A stretch of 19,723 nt of DNA, from contig JBBRVG010000080.1 in NCBI GenBank assembly GCA_038247115.1, forward strand, positions 1 to 19,723. Reading direction: 5' to 3'. This document shows, one piece after another, positions 12,987 through 19,723 of the stretch. This DNA comes from Pseudaeromonas sp038247115 (GTDB taxonomy: Bacteria; Pseudomonadota; Gammaproteobacteria; Enterobacterales; Aeromonadaceae). Below the pieces are notes generated by a model. It made no database searches and was not told the DNA's origin. It worked only from the letters and a program-made list of their open reading frames with translations. The translations under genes and the position numbers were made by a program. Every line of letters begins with the position of its first letter. Position 1 is the first letter of the stretch.

Positions 12987-14645
12987 TCAGTCCGTATAAA
13001 TAATCCGGTCACGACCACCATTTTTGGCTTCATAAAGAGCCTTGTCCGCACGTTCAAAGGCTTCGATAGGGGAGTCACCACTCCGGAACAGCGTGGTTCC
13101 GATGGAAATCGTGATTTCAACCTTGTCATCTTTGAAACGGAACGGTATGCCCTTGACCACGTTTCGCAGTTTATCCAGCGGCATTTGTATGTTGGCGGCA
13201 TCGATGCCGGGTAATAGCACCACAAATTCCTCGCCACCGTAGCGGGCGATAAAATCAGTTTCCCGCAGGGTCCGGCTCATGGCTCGGGCGATCACCTTCA
13301 GGGCCTTATCACCCGCCAGATGACCAAAGCGGTCATTGATGGATTTGAAGTGGTCGATGTCGATGATGGCGAGACATAAAGGTGCCTGATAGCGCAGCCA
13401 GCGCTTGTATTCCAAATCGAATCGTTCATCAAAGGCTGCACGGTTAAAGACTTGGGTCAGACTATCCAGCAGCAGTTTATGTTTCTGCTGGGCCATCCGC
13501 TTCTTATATTCGGAAGTCTCTTCCTTCATCTGGTTGAGCCGGTTTTCCATCGCGCTCATGGTTTCCAGCAGTTGCTGTTCGCGCTGAAGATGGCCCTGGC
13601 GCTCTATGAGCAGGCTCTGTAACTGGCTCAGGTTACTGCGGATACTGCTCTTGAGCAGCTCCAGCGTTTGTTGCTGATCCAGCTGATTACTGATTTCATC
13701 CAGGCGGGCATGAATATCGTCACCATTGCGCAAGTGTTGTTGATGCAGGTTTTGGCCTTCATCCAAGGACTCGTGTAAGCGTAAATGAACGGCATTCAGG
13801 CTGTCATTCAAACCGGAAAGAAACAGATGGGATTCACGACGTTCCTGACGCGCGCCTTCAATGATCAGCTCCACCAGTTGCAGGCAGAGCTCCGGTAGTT
13901 GCGCAAAATCAATCCCCGTCAGTAACTTGCGACGCACTTCGGCCAGCTCTTCACCGACCGGACCGGTAAAGTCGAGCTCGGTGATCAGCCGCTGCAACTC
14001 ATCACATAACTTATTGCGCAGTTGTTCATCATGCTTGGTGTTTTCTATTTCTTGCGGATCTTGTGGTGGTACTGCCGGTTTAAGCAGGCCAGGCCGCAAT
14101 AACATGGCACGCATCGCCTGCTGGTAGAGCTCCAGCAAACGAGCCACCTGCCGTTGATGGTCGGCAATGGCATAGGGGGTATCTTGATGCAGGAAGTCAC
14201 GGGCTTCCTTGCGAATTTTTTCCGGGATCTCTTTGATGGCACTCAGATGACGGCCACCTTCCTTGATGGTTTCCCGGGTCACGCGTAGCGATTCTTCGAG
14301 GGCGGCCGCATGTTGCTGCAATAGCTTCTCGACCACCTGGATATCATCGGAAAGCTGATGCAGTGGCGTTGACTCTTCAAAGCGCTGCCGCAGCTTGGCC
14401 AGCTTGTTATCCAGCTCGCGGTCATGGCCACGACAAGCATGGGTCAAGCGCGTGATAAACTGGATGGAACAGACCCGTTCGGAATCCGTCTGTTCGGCAA
14501 GCTCGCCTAGCTCCAGTTCTTTTTGGTCCAGCCGTTCTCTGAGTTTACTGAGTTGCCCAGCGATGGCAGATACATCATTCATGTCCAAATTCCATACGGT
14601 ATTACGCCATGGCTGGCTGAAAAGCAAAGAGGTGAATCGGCTCAC
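12987..14645 (-). CDS. Diguanylate cyclase with long coiled-coil N-terminus
   Basis: A 552-aa protein. Residues about 30-390 are Gln/Leu/Glu-rich helices (coiled coil, no membrane span) and 394-550 form a GGDEF domain. DSLTQVFNR starts the domain, IIDIDHFKSINDRFGH supplies the metal-binding Asp429, and the active site reads GGEEF at 470-474. The product-inhibition I-site RxxD (R461, D464) lies five residues before it. It should make cyclic di-GMP from two GTP and is probably active and feedback-controlled. Start uncertain: GTG 14645 lies 3 nt after the upstream stop without a clear ribosome site, and ATG 14582 (Met22) is the alternative. Its coupling to the TPR protein gene suggests that protein as its sensor. 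Confidence 0.92.
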   Translation of the reverse strand: MSRFTSLLFSQPWRNTVWNLDMNDVSAIAGQLSKLRERLDQKELELGELAEQTDSERVCSIQFITRLTHACRGHDRELDNKLAKLRQRFEESTPLHQLSDDIQVVEKLLQQHAAALEESLRVTRETIKEGGRHLSAIKEIPEKIRKEARDFLHQDTPYAIADHQRQVARLLELYQQAMRAMLLRPGLLKPAVPPQDPQEIENTKHDEQLRNKLCDELQRLITELDFTGPVGEELAEVRRKLLTGIDFAQLPELCLQLVELIIEGARQERRESHLFLSGLNDSLNAVHLRLHESLDEGQNLHQQHLRNGDDIHARLDEISNQLDQQQTLELLKSSIRSNLSQLQSLLIERQGHLQREQQLLETMSAMENRLNQMKEETSEYKKRMAQQKHKLLLDSLTQVFNRAAFDERFDLEYKRWLRYQAPLCLAIIDIDHFKSINDRFGHLAGDKALKVIARAMSRTLRETDFIARYGGEEFVVLLPGIDAANIQMPLDKLRNVVKGIPFRFKDDKVEITISIGTTLFRSGDSPIEAFERADKALYEAKNGGRDRIIYTD

Positions 14646-14648
14646 CCA

Positions 14649-16868
14649 TTAGACAATGTGCTGCCACTCGATCAGCTGTTTGCCATGTAGCGCGTTGACT
14701 TTGACAAGTCCTTTGTCAATGGCCTCCAGAGCCCGGGCTCTGAACACACCATTGAAAAATGCCGCTTGCTGACAGTCAATAGCAGAAAGCTCAACCCATG
14801 ATGTTAGTTGGCACTTTTCGGCAATTTGGTCTGCTGCCGCCAGAGCGATAAGACTCAATTCGACCACATTGTGGCTTTCTATCGCCCGCGGGCAGCGCGC
14901 GAGGAACGGAAAGTGCACCAATCCCATCACGACGCGGTTATCCAGTTCCAGTTCGATCAGCATCTCGGTTAAGCGAGAAATCCAGAACTCTGCACTCGCC
15001 ACCAGACTGCTACCTTGTGTGTGCGGCTGCAGCAGCAAAAAGCGGCTCTCCGCCAATTGATACAGCTGTTCATGCTCAGTGCACATGGCGATGAGCCTAT
15101 CCGTCAACGTTTGCTGCAATTGTTCAGCCTGTTCGGTTCCTACGCGTTCGCAGAGTCGGCGCAGTGCTGGCAAGCTGATATGGATAAAGTGCCGCGCATT
15201 ATGCGTTAAATAATCATCGGGTTCACAGACATCCAGTTCCGGACGCTGATCCAGCTGTGCCAGTGTTTCCTGTAGTTGGTACTGATTGGGGAGATGACTG
15301 AAAGGCGCTTGTCCCAGCTGCTGTTTCAGCCGATACACACTGGCGCTGGATTGGGTCTGTCGCCGATTCATACGCAACAACACATAGCACAGCACGCCAA
15401 TCAATAATGTGGTTACGGCGGTCAACCAGAGATAACGGGTGCGCTCTTGAGCCAACTGTTGTTGTTGCTGTTTCAGGTTGTTGACATTGTTCTCCAGCTC
15501 GACACGTAAATAGTTGTCGCGGAACTGTTCGTTCCCCTGATGTTGATAGCGATCCGAGGCTGCCTCACTACCGGCAGCAAACTGTTTGAAGTGACTGAGT
15601 GCCTGCCGGAATAGCCCTTTTTGCTCATAGGCCTGGGAAAGCTGGTAATGCAATTCGGGGATGGCAGGGGCGGATAAATCCGATTGTGTCGGCACGCTCT
15701 CCAGCAAGGCGATGGCTAATTCTGGCTCATGTTGCTGCAGATGCAGTGCGCTGAGAGTAATCAGGGTCGCCAACTCGCCTTGTCGATCCCGGTTGAGTTT
15801 ATAACTATTGCGTGCCGCTATGAGATAGGTCCGGGCGGCGGCTCTATTACCGATCTTCAGATAGGTCTTGCCAATTTCATGATTGAGATGAGCCAATGAC
15901 AGGGGGCGATTGATATTGCGATAAATATCCAGGGCGTTAAAAAGCAGGGAGAGTGCCAGATTAGGATCATTGGCCTCACGGTTCAGGGCCGCCAGGCGGA
16001 TCAAGCCTTGTGCCAACCAGTCGCCATTGCCAATCCGTTGTAGTTGGTCACAGGCCATCTCGCTGAAGTGGAGTGCCTGGGACAGATTGCCGTTCTGTTC
16101 AAAAATCAGGCTCATTTTTTCGGCAAGTTGTGCTTGTAGCAGTGTTTCATTTTGGGTGATGGCGATTCGCAAGGCGTCTGCGTAATTGGCCAAGGCCATC
16201 TCGTTTTGTTGCCGCGCATCATGATAGTCACCCGAGAGGGTTAGGATCGCGATTTCGAGCGGGGCCGGCAAGGTGTTGGTCGTGAGCAGATCGCGCAAGT
16301 TGGCGAGCTCTTTTTGTGCGATCTCGAAACGGTGTAATTCAACATTCAGGCTGGTTTGCAATAACTGGGCATATAACGGCAGTAGCGTGTTGCTGACGGT
16401 TGAGGTTCGCAGCTGCTGTTGTAGTTTCTGCAGTTGGGCCTGTGCAGTTTTATAGTCGTTATTCGCCAGTAGAGCCTGGCGTCCGAGCTGGAAATAGGCG
16501 ATGGCCTCAAGAGTGGGTAGCTTGAACTGGTGTGCTTCTCGGGCCGCCTGGGTAAACATCTGTTGTGCCAAGACATCCTGTGATTGCCGGGTCAGACAGT
16601 GGCCGTAGATCAGGGTTGCTTCCACGCTCTGTTGGCGGGTGCGGTAATGCTCGGTGGTTTCCCGGTAGGCGCTCGGATTTTGTGTCAATGCCGGTAGCAC
16701 TTTATCCACGAGCTCCCGTTGTAAGAACTGTTGGGAGAGTTGAATGCAGTGTTCAGGATGCGAGCTTTCCTGCTGCTGTGCTTCGACCAGGGGACCGGGC
16801 ATCAGCGTGGTCTCCAGCGGCAGCGAGGGCAGCGCAAAACTTGAAAGAAGTAGAGTCAGCGACAACAC
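14649..16868 (-). CDS. Membrane TPR protein with degenerate GGDEF-like C-terminus
   Basis: A 739-aa predicted sensor. Residues 1-20 are a signal-like hydrophobic stretch. Residues about 40-440 are helical TPR-type repeats (for example HEIGKTYLKIGNRAAARTYL), expected in the periplasm. A Gln-rich coiled coil (about 455-478) leads to one membrane span (about 479-498) followed by basic RMNRR. The cytoplasmic end has LPNQYQLQETL, resembling the LPNRR start of GGDEF domains, but LAESRF stands where GGDEF would be and the metal Asp are missing, so it is probably inactive. The best start is GTG 16868, with AGGA 10 nt upstream. It is unusual that the signal lacks basic residues. Queue: queF, this gene, the active cyclase. 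The ligand is unknown. Confidence 0.85.
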   Translation of the reverse strand: MLSLTLLLSSFALPSLPLETTLMPGPLVEAQQQESSHPEHCIQLSQQFLQRELVDKVLPALTQNPSAYRETTEHYRTRQQSVEATLIYGHCLTRQSQDVLAQQMFTQAAREAHQFKLPTLEAIAYFQLGRQALLANNDYKTAQAQLQKLQQQLRTSTVSNTLLPLYAQLLQTSLNVELHRFEIAQKELANLRDLLTTNTLPAPLEIAILTLSGDYHDARQQNEMALANYADALRIAITQNETLLQAQLAEKMSLIFEQNGNLSQALHFSEMACDQLQRIGNGDWLAQGLIRLAALNREANDPNLALSLLFNALDIYRNINRPLSLAHLNHEIGKTYLKIGNRAAARTYLIAARNSYKLNRDRQGELATLITLSALHLQQHEPELAIALLESVPTQSDLSAPAIPELHYQLSQAYEQKGLFRQALSHFKQFAAGSEAASDRYQHQGNEQFRDNYLRVELENNVNNLKQQQQQLAQERTRYLWLTAVTTLLIGVLCYVLLRMNRRQTQSSASVYRLKQQLGQAPFSHLPNQYQLQETLAQLDQRPELDVCEPDDYLTHNARHFIHISLPALRRLCERVGTEQAEQLQQTLTDRLIAMCTEHEQLYQLAESRFLLLQPHTQGSSLVASAEFWISRLTEMLIELELDNRVVMGLVHFPFLARCPRAIESHNVVELSLIALAAADQIAEKCQLTSWVELSAIDCQQAAFFNGVFRARALEAIDKGLVKVNALHGKQLIEWQHIV

Positions 16869-16911
16869 GCGGGCACCATCCTGATTACAGCGATTGCATT
16901 CATGAGCCGCC

Positions 16912-17760
16912 TTATTGCCGGATCAAACGAAGATTGGCGGGTACGGGCTGCCAGTTACTCCGGAATGGATTGATATCTAATCCCCCCCGTCGGGTGTAAC
17001 GCGCATAGACGGTCAATTGCTCAGGCTGACAGTAGTGCATCAGGTCGACGAAAATACGCTCCACACATTGTTCGTGAAATTCATTGTGTTGGCGGAATGA
17101 AACCAGATAGCGCAACAGTGCCTCATGGTGGATCTGCTTGCCCCGGTAGTGTACCACCAGGCTGCCCCAATCCGGTTGACTGGTGACCAGGCAATTTGAT
17201 TTCAGTAAATGGGAGTGTAATACCTCGTCGACCTCGACATCGGTTGTTGCATGGAGCAACAGCTCAGGATCAAATTGATAGCTATCGATAGCGATATCCA
17301 AGTCATCGATGCAGGTCCCGGGAAATCGTGCGATCTCATGGGGGGCATCAGAGAGTGAATGGAGACTGACCTCGACAGGTCCCCCAGCACAGGCGGACAG
17401 ATCCCGCTGCAGGGTGGCGCGAACTGTGTCGATATCGGCAAACTGCGTCTGATTGAAGCTGTTGAGATATAGTTTGAACGACTTGGACTCGATGAGGTTG
17501 CTGCTGCTGGCCGGTACTGCCACCTCGCCAATAGCCACCTGGGGCTTGCCTTTAGCATTCAACCATGAGAGCTCATACAAGGTCCAGAGATCGACTCCGG
17601 TAAACGGCAATGCAGCACCCAGTTGCAGGTCTTCGCGATTCAGACTGCGGGGCACGGGTTGCAACAAGTCTGGCGCATAGTGCGCCATGTAATCCTGGCT
17701 TTTGCCAAGCGACAATCCTTGCAAGGCGGGGCTGTCATGGTAGCGAGCTTTGTGTGTCAT
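16912..17760 (-). CDS. queF: NADPH-dependent 7-cyano-7-deazaguanine reductase
   Basis: Reduces the nitrile preQ0 to the amine preQ1, a step in queuosine tRNA modification. At 282 aa it matches the long (two-domain T-fold) E. coli type. Catalytic Cys190 (LLKSNCLVT) and Asp197 (SQPDWGS) fall at the E. coli positions. The NADPH motif ESKSFKLYLNSFNQT lies at 91-105, and HNEFHEQCVERIF and YARYTRRGGLDINPFRSN are conserved. The gene is divergent from syd with 52 bp between the start codons, as in E. coli. GAGG lies about 9 nt before the ATG. No preQ1 riboswitch was recognised in the short leader. Confidence 0.97.
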   Translation of the reverse strand: MTHKARYHDSPALQGLSLGKSQDYMAHYAPDLLQPVPRSLNREDLQLGAALPFTGVDLWTLYELSWLNAKGKPQVAIGEVAVPASSSNLIESKSFKLYLNSFNQTQFADIDTVRATLQRDLSACAGGPVEVSLHSLSDAPHEIARFPGTCIDDLDIAIDSYQFDPELLLHATTDVEVDEVLHSHLLKSNCLVTSQPDWGSLVVHYRGKQIHHEALLRYLVSFRQHNEFHEQCVERIFVDLMHYCQPEQLTVYARYTRRGGLDINPFRSNWQPVPANLRLIRQ

Positions 17761-17812
17761 GGCGCTCGGCCTCGAGTTAAAATACGGCTTTGCCTCATTG
17801 TGGGAAAAAGCG

Positions 17813-18364
17813 ATGTCGAATCAAGTTGTTTCAGCAATGTCTGAATTGTTTGTGCGCTGGATACGCTACCAACGGCAGTCCGGAGGGCTACCTAGACGTA
17901 GCTTTGATGCCGAATGGCGCTCACCCTGCGAAGTCGGTGATGTTTGGGGGCAACAGATTAGCTGGCAACCTGTCGTCAGGGCAGAGGCGGGGAGCATGGC
18001 GAATGTCGAGGCGGGTCTGGAGATGACACTGCATGAAGATCTGGGGAGCTATTTTGGTCATTGGTACGCGGGAGCATTGGCTTTTTCATTCAAGGGATTA
18101 CGCGTTGAGCCCGTTTTAGCCTGGAATTCCTCTGATTTTGAGCGTTTGCAGGAAAACTTGATTGGTCATGCATTGATGCAGCGGCGCCTGCGTTTACAGC
18201 CGACCTTCTTTTTAGCCGCAACGCGCTTGGATTCTCATGTGATCAGCCTGGATAACGTGAGCGGCGAGATTTGTTATGAGCGGGTTGGCCGCAAGGAACG
18301 CCAGCTACTGGCGCCTAATTTGGTGACTTTCTTGGCGCGTCTGGAACCGTTACGGGGTGAATAA
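17813..18364 (+). CDS. syd: SecY-interacting protein Syd
   Basis: A 183-aa peripheral inner-membrane protein that binds SecY and is thought to check or stabilise the translocon. The most telling segments are DFERLQENLIGHALMQRRLRLQPTFFLAA and DNVSGEICYERVGRKERQLLAPNLVTFLARL, matching the second half of E. coli Syd (181 aa). A longer in-frame start at 17750 would overlap the queF coding region by 11 bp and add 21 residues with no counterpart, so ATG 17813 is preferred, although its Shine-Dalgarno (GGGA) is modest. A possible -10 TAAAAT lies at 17778-17783 without a good -35. Confidence 0.93.
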   Translation: MSNQVVSAMSELFVRWIRYQRQSGGLPRRSFDAEWRSPCEVGDVWGQQISWQPVVRAEAGSMANVEAGLEMTLHEDLGSYFGHWYAGALAFSFKGLRVEPVLAWNSSDFERLQENLIGHALMQRRLRLQPTFFLAATRLDSHVISLDNVSGEICYERVGRKERQLLAPNLVTFLARLEPLRGE

Positions 18365-18409
18365 AGCCCTCCTGGTGAAGGCTTCTGCTTTATATGGGCC
18401 TGATGGCGT

Positions 18410-18748
18410 TTACTCGCCTCGTTCCGTCATGCCACGAACGCTACGCCTTAGCATCACGACTTCTTCCCGCAATTGGGCGACTTCATCGCGTAATTGCCGG
18501 ATTTCGGCCTGTAAGTTGGCGGGTATCATCTCAGGTTCTGTACTCGCAGGCTGGATGTTGGCCTGTGGGTCAGATGGGGTCGCAGCGGGTTGGACTGCCA
18601 CTGCTTGCTGGCGCCAGCGCTGGATCCCGGTAATCACATCCGGCATCGGGCAGGGCGCGGGCAGGCGTGCCTTGATCAAGGCGACGGATGGTTGCTTGCC
18701 TTCAGCATGCAGTTGTCGTGCAATCTGCATGACGGTTTCTATCGACAT
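18410..18748 (-). CDS. Small KfrA-like DNA-binding/coiled-coil protein
   Basis: A 112-aa protein in three parts. The N-terminal helical domain (MSIETVMQIARQLHAEGKQPSVALIKARL) resembles the winged-helix start of KfrA-type proteins. A Pro/Ala/Gln linker (about 48-75) follows, then a short coiled coil (LQAEIRQLRDEVAQLREEVVMLRR). It is probably a DNA-binding or nucleoid-associated accessory protein; this is inferred from pattern only. GGAG with an 8-nt spacer fixes ATG 18748. A TTG 30 bp upstream in frame lacks such a site. It lies 26 bp downstream of the DUF3301 gene, probably as one transcript, and converges on syd. Confidence 0.75.
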   Translation of the reverse strand: MSIETVMQIARQLHAEGKQPSVALIKARLPAPCPMPDVITGIQRWRQQAVAVQPAATPSDPQANIQPASTEPEMIPANLQAEIRQLRDEVAQLREEVVMLRRSVRGMTERGE

Positions 18749-18774
18749 TTGGCGTTCTCCGGACAAGTCGAGTT

Positions 18775-19116
18775 TCAATGATGAACGGTCGGGAAGGGGA
18801 TGACGTTGTCAGCATGCTCCCTGTGGCGAAGCACCCGAAACAACGGATGGCGCAAGCCGGTCAAAAATAATTCGCCCTGAGATCTGTCTTCCCCGGCTTC
18901 GCTGTACTCGAACGTAAAACACGAGGGTTTGCGCAGCAACATTCGTAGCAGTAGTGGCAGAATTTCTGCCTCGTGGCGGGCTATGGATATGAATTGCCAC
19001 TGTTCACGGCCGCAGTATTGATTGACCAGTCGTTCCGCCAATTCAGACTGTCGACGACGTTGCCAGAACTCCATGGCGATGACGAGTAAGCCGCATAAAA
19101 ACCAGTATTCATTCAT
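18775..19116 (-). CDS. DUF3301-family membrane-anchored protein
   Basis: A 113-aa protein with one N-terminal membrane span (about residues 4-18, YWFLCGLLVIAMEFW). The motif QRRRQSELAERLVNQYCGREQWQFISIARHE follows and recalls the DUF3301 family of gammaproteobacteria. The C-terminal part (CFTFEYSEAGEDRSQGELFLTGLR) looks like a small beta-rich cytoplasmic domain. Function is unknown. GGAAAG sits before ATG 19116. The start is divergent from yqcC with 105 bp between them, where TATAGT (19190-19195) could be a -10 for yqcC. Confidence 0.8.
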   Translation of the reverse strand: MNEYWFLCGLLVIAMEFWQRRRQSELAERLVNQYCGREQWQFISIARHEAEILPLLLRMLLRKPSCFTFEYSEAGEDRSQGELFLTGLRHPLFRVLRHREHADNVIPFPTVHH

Positions 19117-19221
19117 GGCGCTTTCCTCGATGGTGGCCGAACGCGAATGACATCAGATGGGCAATATAGGGAGCCGTTGCCGCTAATGCTATAGTGCGCG
19201 GCGATTTTTGGAGAATGGAAG

Positions 19222-19563
19222 ATGAATCAACTCTTGCGTGTCACCCATATTCTTGAACAACTGGAGCTGGAATTAAAGCAGCGCTCACTGTGGCAGATGT
19301 TCCCGCCCACTGCGGAGGCGATGGCCAGCACTCTGCCTTTTTGCATGGATACCCTGGATTTTCATCAGTGGTTGCAGTTTGTCCTGATTGCCCGCTTGCG
19401 GCAGATGATGATGCTGCAGATGACATTGCCGGCTCACAGTGCGCTCTATCCCATGGCGACCGAGGTCTATAAGCAGGAACTTGGCTATCATAGTACCTTG
19501 ATCGAGCTATTGGCTGAGCTGGATGAAGCCTTGACCGGCCAGCCAGTGGATCGTCTGCTATGA
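19222..19563 (+). CDS. yqcC: YqcC family protein (DUF446)
   Basis: A 113-aa protein with the family core LPFCMDTLDFHQWLQFVLIARLRQMM, comparable to QPFFMDTMEPLEWLQWVLIPRM in E. coli YqcC (109 aa). It is all-helical and cytosolic by appearance, with no known reaction. The gene is nearly always next to truC, and here its stop overlaps the truC start in ATGA, so the two are probably translated together. GGAG lies 12 nt before the ATG, with GGAAG closer. Confidence 0.93.
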   Translation: MNQLLRVTHILEQLELELKQRSLWQMFPPTAEAMASTLPFCMDTLDFHQWLQFVLIARLRQMMMLQMTLPAHSALYPMATEVYKQELGYHSTLIELLAELDEALTGQPVDRLL

Positions 19564-19723
19564 GTCTGCGGCTGTTGTATCAGGATGAATACCTGGTGGC
19601 GATTGATAAGCCTGCGGGGCTGCTGGTGCACCGCAGTTGGCTGGATAAACATGAAACCCGATTTGCCATGCAGATGACCCGTGATCTGGTGGGCAAGCAT
19701 GTCTATCCCGTGCATCGGCTCGA
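19560..19723 (+). CDS. truC: tRNA pseudouridine(65) synthase TruC, 5' end only
   Basis: Only the first 54 codons are present; the gene runs off the right edge. It starts MSLRLLYQDEYLVAIDKPAGLLVHRSW, the characteristic opening of RluA-type pseudouridine synthases with the DKPAG and LVHRSWLD blocks of TruC. The window ends within the HRLD motif, whose Asp is the catalytic nucleophile, just as its codon begins. TruC converts U65 of tRNA(Ile) and tRNA(Asp) to pseudouridine. It overlaps yqcC by 4 bp. Confidence 0.94.
   Translation, partial: MSLRLLYQDEYLVAIDKPAGLLVHRSWLDKHETRFAMQMTRDLVGKHVYPVHRL

Noticed and set aside
17761..17812. Possible preQ1 riboswitch before queF
   Set aside because: The 52-bp interval shared with syd shows no preQ1 aptamer-like hairpin and A-rich tail on the queF strand.

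Overview
The window looks like chromosomal DNA of a gammaproteobacterium. Its proteins resemble the E. coli versions of HemA, PrfA, PrmC, SirB1, KdsA, GcvA, RlmM, Xni, PpnN, QueF, Syd, YqcC and TruC in length and motifs. The order lolB/hemA-prfA-prmC-sirB1-kdsA and the block ppnN-...-queF/syd...yqcC-truC suggest a member of the Aeromonadales or a close relative. This is inferred from remembered gene order and protein likeness, not from a search. No rRNA, tRNA, IS element, phage gene or CRISPR array was seen.

Layout. (1) 1-63: start of lolB (minus), divergent from hemA. (2) 172-5104, plus strand: hemA, prfA, prmC, a sirB1-type gene and kdsA, tightly packed with two start/stop overlaps, ending at a strong terminator (5138-5163). 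(3) 5165-6638: an AT-richer stretch that a standard ORF search leaves empty. It holds three paralogous small genes of 34-35 codons on the minus strand (5264-5371, 5980-6084, 6129-6233). They are served by two duplicated promoter modules, each with two CRP-like palindromes exactly 144 bp apart, a 28-bp identical block and a shared CGTTTTCA/TGAAAACG palindrome. This is the most unusual part of the window. (4) 6639-7322: a DJ-1/PfpI-family gene with a possible TetR-type operator over its -10 box, then a 400-bp gene-free stretch with an orphan hairpin, a strong terminator and phased GGTCT repeats. (5) 7726-9821, plus strand: gcvA and rlmM. (6) 9906-17760, minus strand: queF, a membrane TPR protein with a degenerate GGDEF-like end, an active-looking diguanylate cyclase, ppnN, xni and a short-chain dehydrogenase. 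(7) 17813-19723: syd (plus), a small KfrA-like gene and a DUF3301 gene (minus), then yqcC and the start of truC (plus).

How the genes relate. hemA makes the tetrapyrrole precursor, and prfA and prmC are release factor 1 and the enzyme that methylates its GGQ motif. kdsA makes the lipopolysaccharide sugar KDO. The TPR/GGDEF protein and the diguanylate cyclase lie 3 bp apart and probably form a sensor-cyclase pair. The three small genes appear to be a catabolite-responsive family of tiny basic peptides with an amphipathic N-terminus and a conserved aromatic, Arg-rich C-terminus. Their function is unknown to me.
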